This document shows positions 29,107 through 37,139 of a stretch of 64,000 nucleotides of DNA, piece by piece (the stretch's first letter is position 1; each line of letters opens with the position of its first letter). Source of the stretch: CAYRPN01 sp964426135 (GTDB taxonomy: Bacteria; Planctomycetota; Phycisphaerae; Phycisphaerales; Phycisphaeraceae). The notes beneath the pieces were generated by a model that was not told the DNA's origin, searched no databases, and saw nothing but the letters and a program-made list of their open reading frames with translations. The position numbers were made by a program, and so were the translations under genes. Location of the stretch: positions 171,871 to 235,870 of the forward strand of contig CAYRPN010000001.1 in the NCBI GenBank assembly GCA_964426135.1, in the 5' to 3' direction.

Positions 29107-31362
29107 ATGACCAAGTGCTCATTCAAAATTGAAGGACTCTGCTGCGTCGAAGAGGTCACATCTCTGAAGCGCGTCGTCGGTCCGCTGGTTGGCGGCGAAG
29201 ACGGGCTTGCGTTTGACGTGCTTAATGCCCGTATGACGATCCCCGCGTTACCCGCAAACGTTTCCGTTGCCGAGATTGTGACCGCCGTCGCTACAACCGG
29301 GATGCGTGCCGAACCATGGCAAGCAGAGAGCGCCGATCCGCCGAGCAAGGCCGGCGTGCCGCTGCTTCGCCCGATGCTCACCGCGGTGAGCGGCGTTCTG
29401 GCATTGGTCGCCCTGATCATTCACGCCCAGCAAGAAGGCGGGTTCGCTGCCGCGATGAGCGAGGGCGGACAAGGCCACGCCCTCGCCGTTCCGCTGGTGG
29501 TGCGCGGGCTTTATCTTGTGTCGGTTTTCTGCGGCGTCTGGATGGTGCTGCCCAAGGCGTGGTACTCACTCCGTGCGCTCCGCCCCGACATGAATCTGCT
29601 CATGGTGGTGGCGGTTGCCGGTGCGGTCGCCATCGGCGAGTGGTTCGAGGCCGCGACAGTGTCGTTCCTGTTCGCCCTGTCGCTGTTGCTGGAATCGTGG
29701 AGCGTGGGCCGCGCCCGTCGGGCAGTCGAGGCGCTGCTCGATCTCTCGCCGCCGACCGCTCGCATCAAGGAGCTCACCGGCAGTCGTGACGTTCCGGTCG
29801 CGGAAGTCCCCGTTGGCTCACTCATCATCGTGAAGCCCGGCGAACGCATTCCCCTGGATGGCCGCATCGTCCGCGGGGCGAGCAGCATCAATCAGGCTCC
29901 CATCACCGGCGAGAGCATGCCCGTCGCCAAGGAATCAGAGGATGAAGTCTTCGCCGGCACCATCAACGGCGACGGCACGCTGGAAATCAAGACGAAAAAA
30001 GCCGCCACCGACACGACGCTGGCCCTCATCATCCGTCTGGTGAGCGAGGCCCGTTCGAGGCGGTCTGCATCGGAGCAGTGGGTGGATCGCTTTGCACGCT
30101 GGTACACGCCGGCCGTGATGATCCTGGCCGTGCTGGTATTCATTCTTCCGCCCTTGCTCTTCGCCCAGCCGTGGTCCGTCTGGCTCTACCGCGCCTTGGT
30201 GCTCCTGGTCATCGCGTGCCCCTGCGCCCTGGTGATCTCGACGCCCGTCAGCATCGTGGCGGCGCTGGCCGCCGCCGCCAAGAACGGTGTCCTCATCAAG
30301 GGCGGTGCCTTTATCGAGATACCCGCCCGGCTTAAAGCGATCGCATTCGATAAGACCGGCACACTGACCCGCGGCCAGCCTGCGGTGCAGAAGATCGTGC
30401 CGCTGTCCGGCCACGACGAGCGGGAACTTCTCGAACGGGCGGCGGCCCTTGAAGCGAATAGCAACCATCCGATTGCCCACGCCGTGCTCGAAGCCGCCAG
30501 TCGCCGAGGCATCAAGGCGGCGCCTGCGGAGAATCTCAAGATCCTGCAAGGCAAAGGCGCGGTCGGTCAGATCAACGGGCGAACCTTCTGGCTTGGCTCG
30601 CACCGGCTGCTGGAGGAGAGGGGACAGGAGACGCCTGAACTGCATCAGCAATTGATCACGATGTCCGAAGCGGGACACACCGTCGTGGTCATCGGCAACG
30701 AATCGCACGTCTGCGGCCTCATCGCCGTGGCTGATGCAATCAAGCCCGGCGCTGCCGAGGTGATCGCTGACCTGCGTCGCCTGGGCATCGAGCGACTGGT
30801 CATGATGAGTGGCGACAACGAGCCGACGGCCATCGCCATCGCCGCTCAAGTCGGCGTGACGGAAGTGCAGGCGGAGCTGTTGCCGCAGGACAAGGTGGAT
30901 GCCGTTGAGAATCTGGTTTCGACCCTGGGTGCCGTGGCAATGGTCGGCGACGGCGTCAACGACGCCCCTGCCCTGGCCCGCGCCACCCTCGGCATTGCCA
31001 TGGGCGCGGCCGGCAGCGATGCGGCCATCGAAGCGGCCGACGTCGCCCTGATGTCCGACGATCTCGCCAAGTTGCCCTGGCTGATTCGCCACAGCCGGCG
31101 CACGTTGTCGATCATCCGCCAGAACATTATTTTCGCGCTGGCAATCAAGGTTGGCGTTGTAGTGCTGACGCTTACTGGATCGGCTTCACTCTGGGCCGCG
31201 ATCGCCGCCGATGTGGGGGCGTCGCTTCTGGTCGTTGTCAACGGGCTGCGCCTGCTTCGCGGCGGTACTAACGTGGTGACCGTGCATTCTCTGCCGCACG
31301 CTCATTCCATCGCCGGAGTCCATCGTCCCCACAGCAAGACCGCGGCAGGGGACCATTCCTGA
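29107..31362 (+). CDS. zntA: Zn(2+)/Cd(2+)-exporting P1B-type ATPase
   Basis: 751 residues. The N-terminal HMA-like domain has KIEGLCCVEE, a CC..E variant of the GMTCxxC motif typical of Zn(II) ATPases. The metal motif is CPCALVISTP, the phosphorylation site DKTGTLTRGQ and the hinge MVGDGVNDAPAL. TM7 carries the Lys of IKVGVVVLTL and TM8 the AADVGASL motif, both class 1B-2 residues for Zn and Cd. A His-rich tail (VHSLPHAHSIAGVHRPHS) is added. Its C-terminus is the source-type sequence of the fragment at 15215-15436. Confidence 0.94.
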   Translation: MTKCSFKIEGLCCVEEVTSLKRVVGPLVGGEDGLAFDVLNARMTIPALPANVSVAEIVTAVATTGMRAEPWQAESADPPSKAGVPLLRPMLTAVSGVLALVALIIHAQQEGGFAAAMSEGGQGHALAVPLVVRGLYLVSVFCGVWMVLPKAWYSLRALRPDMNLLMVVAVAGAVAIGEWFEAATVSFLFALSLLLESWSVGRARRAVEALLDLSPPTARIKELTGSRDVPVAEVPVGSLIIVKPGERIPLDGRIVRGASSINQAPITGESMPVAKESEDEVFAGTINGDGTLEIKTKKAATDTTLALIIRLVSEARSRRSASEQWVDRFARWYTPAVMILAVLVFILPPLLFAQPWSVWLYRALVLLVIACPCALVISTPVSIVAALAAAAKNGVLIKGGAFIEIPARLKAIAFDKTGTLTRGQPAVQKIVPLSGHDERELLERAAALEANSNHPIAHAVLEAASRRGIKAAPAENLKILQGKGAVGQINGRTFWLGSHRLLEERGQETPELHQQLITMSEAGHTVVVIGNESHVCGLIAVADAIKPGAAEVIADLRRLGIERLVMMSGDNEPTAIAIAAQVGVTEVQAELLPQDKVDAVENLVSTLGAVAMVGDGVNDAPALARATLGIAMGAAGSDAAIEAADVALMSDDLAKLPWLIRHSRRTLSIIRQNIIFALAIKVGVVVLTLTGSASLWAAIAADVGASLLVVVNGLRLLRGGTNVVTVHSLPHAHSIAGVHRPHSKTAAGDHS

Positions 31363-31428
31363 TGCCGGGTTCGTGGCGATGGCATTCGCAAAGCGCCGTA
31401 CTGTCAAACAGGCTGGGGAATGAGGTCC

Positions 31429-32001
31429 ATGAAAACGCGTGAGAGCGGCATGCCGGATGAATCAATGTGGGAAGGTTTCTTCTCGCCCGAGCAGACGCTA
31501 GCGAAACTGGGACTGACCGGATCATGCCGCGATCTTGTGGACTTCGGCTGCGGTTACGGCACGTTCACCATTCCCGCCGCGCGAATCGTTCGGGGCATCG
31601 TACATGCCTTGGACATTGAGCCTGACATGATTGGGGCGACGTCCCGAAAGGCCGAGGAAGCAGGATTGGACAACGTCCGAGTCGAAGGGAGGGATTTCGT
31701 CACCCTTGGCACTGGGCTGCCCGATGGAAGCGTCGATTATGTGATGCTGTTCAATATCCTGCACTGCGAACAGCCGGAGGTGCTGTTGCGCGAATCGTGG
31801 CGCGCGCTGTCACCACGCGGGCGGCTGGGCATTGTGCACTGGAATTGTGATCCGACTACACCGCGCGGGCCTTCGATGGACATCCGCCCGCGTCCCGAGT
31901 TGTGCCGGGACTGGGCCAAGCAGGTTGGCTTTCGATTGGCGATTCCAGAGAAGATCGAACTGCCGCCTTACCATTACGGCTGGGTTTTTGCGAAGCCGTG
32001 A
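31429..32001 (+). CDS. SAM-dependent methyltransferase (class I)
   Basis: About 190 residues. Motif I reads DLVDFGCGYGTFTIPAA, and the next acidic position is in HALDIEPDM. The post-motif DYVMLFNILHCEQPEVLLRE and GRLGIVHWNCD fit class I methyltransferases. The ATG at 31429 has a GAGG site about 7 bases upstream; an ATG three codons earlier is less well placed. The substrate is unknown. It is close to the Zn ATPase and YnfA-like genes. Confidence 0.78.
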   Translation: MKTRESGMPDESMWEGFFSPEQTLAKLGLTGSCRDLVDFGCGYGTFTIPAARIVRGIVHALDIEPDMIGATSRKAEEAGLDNVRVEGRDFVTLGTGLPDGSVDYVMLFNILHCEQPEVLLRESWRALSPRGRLGIVHWNCDPTTPRGPSMDIRPRPELCRDWAKQVGFRLAIPEKIELPPYHYGWVFAKP

Positions 32002-32061
32002 ATGACTCGCAGAGTGGCGTCTCGACTTCCCGCTTGTCACGTCGCCGGCTAGGATCGCTTT

Positions 32062-32403
32062 ATGCATTACGCCACGGTTGTTGCTTTATTCATTGCCACG
32101 GCGATCGCTGAAGTCGTCGGCTGCTACCTGCCTTTTCTATTCCTGAGGAAGGGCGGCTCTCCGTGGCTGCTGATTCCGGGGGTGGCGAGCCTTGCGATTT
32201 TCGCTTGGCTGCTTTCTCTACATCCAAACGCTGCCGGTAGAACGTATGCGGCGTATGGGGGAGTCTACGTGGCCGTCGCGGTCATTTGGTTGTGGCAAGT
32301 CGACCGCGTCACACCTGATCGTTGGGATTTGATCGGGGCTGCAGTCGCGCTTGTGGGAATGGCGATCATTGCGTTCGCGCCACACGCTTCCAGCTCGCCG
32401 TAG
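32062..32403 (+). CDS. ynfA: YnfA/UPF0060-family membrane protein
   Basis: 113 residues, the usual length of the family. Four transmembrane helices are visible (starting VVALFIATAIAEVVGCYL, PWLLIPGVASLAIFAWLL, TYAAYGGVYVAVAVIWLW and DLIGAAVALVGMAIIAF). The conserved motifs EVVGCYLPF and LHPNAAGRTYAAYGGVY match. YnfA proteins belong to the small multidrug-resistance type fold. Partners and substrate are not known. It is the last gene before the junction. Confidence 0.9.
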   Translation: MHYATVVALFIATAIAEVVGCYLPFLFLRKGGSPWLLIPGVASLAIFAWLLSLHPNAAGRTYAAYGGVYVAVAVIWLWQVDRVTPDRWDLIGAAVALVGMAIIAFAPHASSSP

Positions 32404-32807
32404 TCCTCCACCTGTGAGTGCGGATGCCCACTCGCTCATGTTCGCGCGCGAATTCTTAGAACGGGTCGTTCTCCGCGCTTCTCCTTTATCCGAGACTGGT
32501 TCGTGCTCGAACTGGAAAGACCCCGCCCGTCCGCAGTCCCTATTCGATCAGAATCCATTTGTTTTCCAATGAGTCGAGGACCGAGTATAATCCGACGGAC
32601 GAAAAGTCTGGTAGAATCTCGTCGGGTAAACACCCCGGAGGTCTACCCAAACGGAATACGAATACATGTGTACCCTGTTTTGTACCCTACCAAGTGAGAA
32701 ACATGGCATAAATGAGCCATATGGTAAGCAGTGAGTTCATGGGCGTAACCCATGGAGATGACGATAGTTACTGATTCTGCCAGAAGTTGCGCAAAATGGC
32801 CTCCAGC

Positions 32808-32851
32808 GGCTCATAACCCGGAGGTCGCAGGTTCGAATCCTGCCCCCGCTA
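32808..32851 (+). other. 3' half of a tRNA-Met(CAT) gene, probable attachment site
   Basis: The stretch has the anticodon loop CTCATAA (anticodon CAT), the 3' anticodon-stem side (CCCGG), a T arm with GCAGG-TTCGAAT-CCTGC, and the 3' acceptor strand CCCCGCT with discriminator A. The D arm and true 5' anticodon stem are absent; the upstream bases (AGCGG at 32805-32809) pair with only part of the stem. A protein frame on the other strand here is the common tRNA-antisense artefact. A lone 3' half is the classic att scar of integration into a tRNA gene. Confidence 0.72.
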
Positions 32852-32894
32852 CTTAAACTTGGGCTTCGAGCAATCGCGGCCCCCCGGTTAACGG

Positions 32895-32925
32895 ACAACG
32901 CCGAGGCATCACGCCTCGGCGTTGT
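32895..32925 (+). terminator. Strong terminator hairpin after the tRNA-Met fragment
   Basis: A perfect 13-bp stem (ACAACGCCGAGGC and its complement) with a 5-base loop is followed by CATTTCTT. It lies 44 bases after the tRNA 3' end and looks like the native terminator of the original tRNA gene. Confidence 0.8.
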
Positions 32926-33147
32926 CATTTCTTACGCGAGGGATCGCAAGGTGTTACGGAGTTGCCGGTGCGCCCGAGGTCTCCATCGATTCGGACGAGA
33001 GACACGACAGCTTCGGGGCGTCGATCGCGATTCGGGGCGTCCGCGCCGGAAGTCTCTGAGTCTCTGGTCGTCTCTCGCCATCGGGTTATAAAGTAGTTGA
33101 CCTCGACCTGGCGAACCCAATAGCCGTGTCTCTGAGTGGCTATCAAC

Positions 33148-34011
33148 TCAGGCAGGCGGGGCGGTGATCGATGGCAATTTGGCCCAAGAAACAAATTGAT
33201 TGAACAGCCCTGCTGGGTCCTTGACGCTAGGGCAGAACGACCGGTTCTCTTCAAGGGGGCCGTCACACGCGTGGATCGCGCAACTCACGTAAGTCAGCGT
33301 CGTCCCCTCGTGAGAAACCTTGTGCGAACCGAATTGGCTGACACACTCCAGCATGGACCGCGCGTTGGTCTGGGCCATCTCCGACAAACTCGGAGTTCGA
33401 CCAAAGCGCGAACGAATTTCGTGCATCGCCTCCGGTTCGACCAGATCGCCAAGCGTGACTTCGTGCGAATGGGTTTGCTCGGCGACTACGGTTCGGGGTA
33501 GGTACTGCTGTTGATTCTTGTTGTAAGGCTGAAGCCCCAGGGTGAAGTCGACGATCCGGAATGGCGGCGCACTAACCCATGCGTGGCCAGTCTTGGCCGG
33601 GTTGCGGGGGCCACGTATCGGCCAGAAATACTGCTTTGGCAGGCGCGATGCTGAGGGGAAGTCAATGGTTAACGCGCCGGACACGCCGTAACACCACACT
33701 CCAAGCCTTTCAAGGAACCGCGTCAGAATATTCATCGCGTCAATGCACGCTCCCCGCCGCCCATCACGCTCAAGTACCTCGTAGAGAAACTGCGTTGCCC
33801 GAGGTGTCGCCAGTCGAGCGAATTCGACGTATTCCGAGCCGTAGCTCCGGCACTTCACATAGAGCGCGTAAAGCTCCAGTACCCGAGGATTCTTTCGTTC
33901 AAGTTGAAGAAATGCCGGATGGTCGTAAAACCCTGGCTTTGCAACGTCGACTCCTTCTTTCTCAAATACGCCTCGCAACGAATCTGCAATGCCCTCTTCA
34001 TTTTCGTCCAT
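33148..34011 (-). CDS. Protein with transglutaminase-like Cys-His-Asp signature
   Basis: 287 residues. The middle has GACIDAMNILTRFL, then GVWCYGVSGALTIDFPS, KTGHAWVSAPPFRIVDFTLG. A Cys, a GHAWV His and a VDxT Asp in this order are the catalytic pattern of the transglutaminase-like (papain-fold) superfamily. The second half shows no known domain. It is transcribed away from the recombinase operon. The start at 34011 is the first ATG with the conserved acidic N-terminus (MDENEEGIAD). A role in defence, toxin processing or host interaction is a guess. Confidence 0.5.
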   Translation of the reverse strand: MDENEEGIADSLRGVFEKEGVDVAKPGFYDHPAFLQLERKNPRVLELYALYVKCRSYGSEYVEFARLATPRATQFLYEVLERDGRRGACIDAMNILTRFLERLGVWCYGVSGALTIDFPSASRLPKQYFWPIRGPRNPAKTGHAWVSAPPFRIVDFTLGLQPYNKNQQQYLPRTVVAEQTHSHEVTLGDLVEPEAMHEIRSRFGRTPSLSEMAQTNARSMLECVSQFGSHKVSHEGTTLTYVSCAIHACDGPLEENRSFCPSVKDPAGLFNQFVSWAKLPSITAPPA

Positions 34012-34118
34012 GTGATGCCTCTGCACGGATTGAGTTAAGCAACTGCGCGACCCCTGAGAAATCATCGCTGACGTAGTTGTGAACCGCAACTCCCGATCCG
34101 TGGACAACCCAGCAGAAA

Positions 34119-34131
34119 ACGGCATAGGTAA
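34119..34131 (+). promoter_or_regulatory. Element motif ACGGCATAGGTAA, copy 1
   Basis: This 13-mer also occurs at 47164-47176 and 56003-56015 and nowhere else in the window. Here it lies 58 bases before the small gene at 34189 in the divergent promoter region. After it, copy 1 and copy 2 both continue with GAGAC three bases on, so the shared block is longer. Confidence 0.55.
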
Positions 34132-34188
34132 ATGGAGACACCGTCGCCGCTCCCACGAGCGCGACGAGACTCTGTAAGGACTATGCCC

Positions 34189-34398
34189 ATGAAGTCCCCG
34201 CGCGAACCAGAAGCCATCACACCCGACCAGCGCCGGCGCGAGATCGCGGCAATTCTGGCGCAGGGTGTTTTGTGCTGCCGCCGCATGGCAACACTCCGGC
34301 CTCTCCCGGATTCGCCAGAAAGTTACCCACATCCGCAAAATCCCCTTGAGCTGTCGCGCGAGAGTCGGCTTCATGTGGGTGACGGTTCCGCGGGTTAA
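34189..34398 (+). CDS. Small basic protein upstream of DUF2924/recombinase
   Basis: 69 residues, starting MKSPREPEAITPDQRRREIAA and containing ILAQGVLCCRRM. The segment TPDQRRREIAAILAQGVLR is recalled as frequent in small proteins placed before DUF2924 and large serine recombinase genes, so this is probably the first gene of the integration operon. The AAGGA site 8 bases before 34189 supports that start. The function is unknown; it may be a directionality or accessory factor. Confidence 0.55.
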   Translation: MKSPREPEAITPDQRRREIAAILAQGVLCCRRMATLRPLPDSPESYPHPQNPLELSRESRLHVGDGSAG

Positions 34399-34436
34399 AG
34401 CCCGCCGAGAAACCGAGAACCGTAGAAAGGCGACAC

Positions 34437-34943
34437 ATGGCAACGGACATCGAACGCGAACTCTCGGCGTTGCAGAGCATGACCACGACGGAGCTTTGTC
34501 ATCGTTACGCCGAACTCCACGGACAGCCGGCCCGCACCAGGCACCGTCAGTATTTGATCCGGAAGGTCGCGTGGAGGATTCAGGCGCTTGCAGAAGGTGA
34601 CCTCTCTGAGCGTGCTCGCCGGAGAGCGGCGGATCTGGCCAACGACGCGGACGTGCGCGTCATGCCGCCGCGACTCCCCGATCCAAAACCTCCGGCACAC
34701 GACGCCGCCACGCTTCAACGGGTGGCCAAGGTATCGCCTGCGGGCGATCCTCGGTTGCCGGCACCGGGAACGGCCCTCGAGCGGAAATACAAAGGCCGAA
34801 CGATCCGGGTGTTGGTCGCGCCAGACGGCGACGGCTTTGAGTACGAGGGCGAGCGATTCAAGACGCTCAGCGCCGCAGCTAAAGCGATCACGGGCATGCA
34901 CATCAACGGGTATCGGTTCTTCCGCTTGGAGGGCAAGTCATGA
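34437..34943 (+). CDS. DUF2924-family protein
   Basis: 168 residues. The N-terminal half (ERELSALQSMTTTELCHRYAELHG, given here in parts, then RTRHRQYLIRKVAWRIQALAEGDLSERARRRA) matches DUF2924, which is typically found next to large serine recombinases. The C-terminal half (GRTIRVLVAPDGDGFEYEGERFKTLSAAAKAITG) is an SH3-like or AT-hook-free DNA-binding-like module, also of this family. Its stop overlaps the recombinase start (ATGA), so the two are translationally coupled. It probably helps the recombinase. Confidence 0.85.
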   Translation: MATDIERELSALQSMTTTELCHRYAELHGQPARTRHRQYLIRKVAWRIQALAEGDLSERARRRAADLANDADVRVMPPRLPDPKPPAHDAATLQRVAKVSPAGDPRLPAPGTALERKYKGRTIRVLVAPDGDGFEYEGERFKTLSAAAKAITGMHINGYRFFRLEGKS

Positions 34944-36517
34944 GCCGAGGCCGAAACGAGACCAAACCCGTGGTTCCGTCAACCGTGCGATGTGCGATCT
35001 ACACCCGCAAGTCCACGGAAGACGGGCTTGAGCAAGAGTTCAATTCCCTGGACGCTCAACGTGAGAGCGCGGAGGCCTACATCACGAGCCAGAAAGCAGA
35101 TGGTTGGATAGCGCTACCCGATCGATATGACGATGGCGGCTTCTCCGGCGGCAACCTGGCCCGGCCCGCGATGGACAGACTCATGGCCGACATCGAGGCG
35201 GGCAAGGTTGACTGCGTCGTGGTCTATAAGGTGGACCGCCTCTCGCGATCGCTGATCGATTTCGCGCGAATCATGGAAGTGTTCGAGCGGCGACATGTCT
35301 CCTTCGTCTCGGTCACCCAGCACTTCAACACGACCCATTCGATGGGCAGGCTGACGCTCAACATTCTTCTGTCGTTCGCCCAGTTCGAGCGCGAGATCAT
35401 CGGCGAGCGCATCCGGGACAAGATCGCCGCCCAGCGGCGCAAGGGGAAATGGGCCGGCGGTGTACCCGTGCTTGGCTACGACATCGATCGCTCAAACCCC
35501 AGCCCGCGGTTGGTGGTGAATGCCGAGGAGGCTGCGCGGGTTCGACGGATTTTCGACCTCTACCTTGAGCATGGGGCGCTGTTGCCGACGGTCCAGGAAC
35601 TGAGTCGCCGGGGCTGGGTCAACAAGCAACGGAGGACCGTGCGCGGTGATGTCGTCGGCGGACGATCCTTCGACAAGCCATCGCTCTACACCATGCTGGT
35701 CAACCCGATCTACATCGGGAAGATCGTTCACAAAATGGACGTGTACCACGGCGAGCACCAAGCGATCATCACGCCGGAGGTGTTCAAGAGGGTCGGCGAT
35801 CTGTTGCGGCAGAACCGCATTTCGGGCGGGCCAATGGTGCGGAACAAGTACGGGGCATTGCTGCGAGGTCTCCTTTACTGCAAGTGCTGTGGGCGCGCGA
35901 TGGTCCACACGTTCGCCGGCAAGGTCGGAAAGAAGGGACAGCATTACCGCTATTACACCTGCACGAATGCGATCAAGCGTGGACATGACGAGTGCCTGTC
36001 TGGATCGCTGCCCGCCGCCGAGATCGAACGGGTTGTCGTCGATCAGGTGAAATGTATCGGCGGCGATCCGGCACTCTTGAACGACGTGTTACGCCAAGCC
36101 CGCGCCGCCCTCGATGACGAAATTGCCTCGTTGAACGATGAGCGGGACGACCTCACACAAGAGGCAACCAGGCAGCACGCTGAAGTGCGCAGGCTTGCGC
36201 TGGGCACCACGTCGAGCACGGTTGCCCGGCTGGGAGAACTTCACGAACGGCTTCAACGAGGTGAACAGCGGCTCAAAGAGATTGACGTGAAGATCGAGGC
36301 CCTGCGCACCGAGCAGATTGATGCCGCCGACGTGACCGCCGCGTTGAGCGAGTTCGACGGAGTATGGGGTTGCCTCAGCCCGCGCAAGCAAGCGCGGCTC
36401 TTGGCATTGCTGATTTCAAAGGTCGACTACGACGCACATGAGAGCACGGTCACCGTGAGTTTCCACGCGGCCGGCATCAAGACGTTGGCCAGCGGACATT
36501 GCGGAGAAGCAGCATGA
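34940..36517 (+). CDS. Large serine recombinase (integrase)
   Basis: 525 residues. The N-terminal resolvase domain has AIYTRKSTEDG with the catalytic Ser, then DAQRESAEAYI and KVDCVVVYKVDRLSRSL and FAQFERE. The recombinase domain follows (about 180-290), then the zinc-ribbon domain with CKCCGRAM and YYTCTNAIKRGHDEC. The C-terminal coiled coil (about 370-470) is typical of large serine integrases. It cuts and joins att sites and is the probable mobility enzyme of the right-hand element. It overlaps DUF2924 upstream and the small partner downstream. Confidence 0.95.
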   Translation: MSRGRNETKPVVPSTVRCAIYTRKSTEDGLEQEFNSLDAQRESAEAYITSQKADGWIALPDRYDDGGFSGGNLARPAMDRLMADIEAGKVDCVVVYKVDRLSRSLIDFARIMEVFERRHVSFVSVTQHFNTTHSMGRLTLNILLSFAQFEREIIGERIRDKIAAQRRKGKWAGGVPVLGYDIDRSNPSPRLVVNAEEAARVRRIFDLYLEHGALLPTVQELSRRGWVNKQRRTVRGDVVGGRSFDKPSLYTMLVNPIYIGKIVHKMDVYHGEHQAIITPEVFKRVGDLLRQNRISGGPMVRNKYGALLRGLLYCKCCGRAMVHTFAGKVGKKGQHYRYYTCTNAIKRGHDECLSGSLPAAEIERVVVDQVKCIGGDPALLNDVLRQARAALDDEIASLNDERDDLTQEATRQHAEVRRLALGTTSSTVARLGELHERLQRGEQRLKEIDVKIEALRTEQIDAADVTAALSEFDGVWGCLSPRKQARLLALLISKVDYDAHESTVTVSFHAAGIKTLASGHCGEAA

Positions 36518-36909
36518 TATCCGTCACGCAGAAAGTTCATTTTGTCACGCGGGATCGCCGCAAGCGCATCACCGGGGAAGAGCCGGTGCCTTCCTCGGAA
36601 CCCACAGGCCGCATACCGCGCATCTCCAAGCTCATGGCACTCGCAATCCGCTTTGATCAACTCCTCCGCGAAGAGAAAGTGACGGGCCTGTTAGAGCTCG
36701 CCGAACTCGCACATGTGACACAGCCCCGCATGACACAGATCATGAATCTCAACCATCTCGCGCCGGATATTCAGGAGGAGGTTCTCCACCTCCCCTCCGT
36801 CGACGACGGTCGTGATCCCATTCATGAGAGGAAGCTCCGCCCCGTGTGCGCGGAGCTTGGCTGGACCCAGCAGCGGGTCCTTTGGAAACGGATGCAGCGG
36901 GACGTGTAG
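36514..36909 (+). CDS. Small helix-turn-helix-like partner of the recombinase
   Basis: 131 residues. The ATG at 36514 overlaps the recombinase stop (ATGA). The middle (ALAIRFDQLLREEKVTGLLELAELAHVTQPRMTQIMNL, given in parts as LLREEKVTGLLELAELAHV and TQPRMTQIMNLNHLAPD) contains a helix-turn-helix, and the end has LGWTQQRVLWKRM. This gene type regularly follows DUF2924 and serine recombinase genes. It may regulate the recombinase or act as a direction factor. Confidence 0.7.
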   Translation: MISVTQKVHFVTRDRRKRITGEEPVPSSEPTGRIPRISKLMALAIRFDQLLREEKVTGLLELAELAHVTQPRMTQIMNLNHLAPDIQEEVLHLPSVDDGRDPIHERKLRPVCAELGWTQQRVLWKRMQRDV

Positions 36910-37139
36910 CCGCGCGACCGAGGGCTTCAAAAATGTTCGAGTACAATCGCCACGGAAGGCAATCGCCAGCGAACAGGATGATATGTAGACGGTATGGCCT
37001 TCTCACGGATGTGCTTGAAAGACAATGGGTTATGGCTTACGCACAACCATTTCAGGAATCAGGCTTGTGATGCAATGACCCGCGGGTTATGATGGCGGCA
37101 TGAAGTGTTCGGTAAACATGGACGCCAGCCGACCCGCGC

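Larger units (their letters stand above)
32404..33147. other. Gene-free junction between the metal island and the phage-like element
   Basis: No protein gene can be supported here. From 32404 to 32807 there is no strong open frame; GTACCCT is repeated at short distance (TGTACCCTGTTTTGTACCCTACC, near 32670-32690). Next come the tRNA-Met 3' half and the terminator listed separately, then about 220 bases without clear features up to the end of the transglutaminase-like gene. Confidence 0.6.

Noticed and set aside
32737..32928. 63-codon minus-strand frame over the junction
   Set aside because: Its sequence (GGRIRTCDLRVM) is the well-known artefact of translating the antisense strand of a tRNA gene, which confirms the tRNA-Met fragment.
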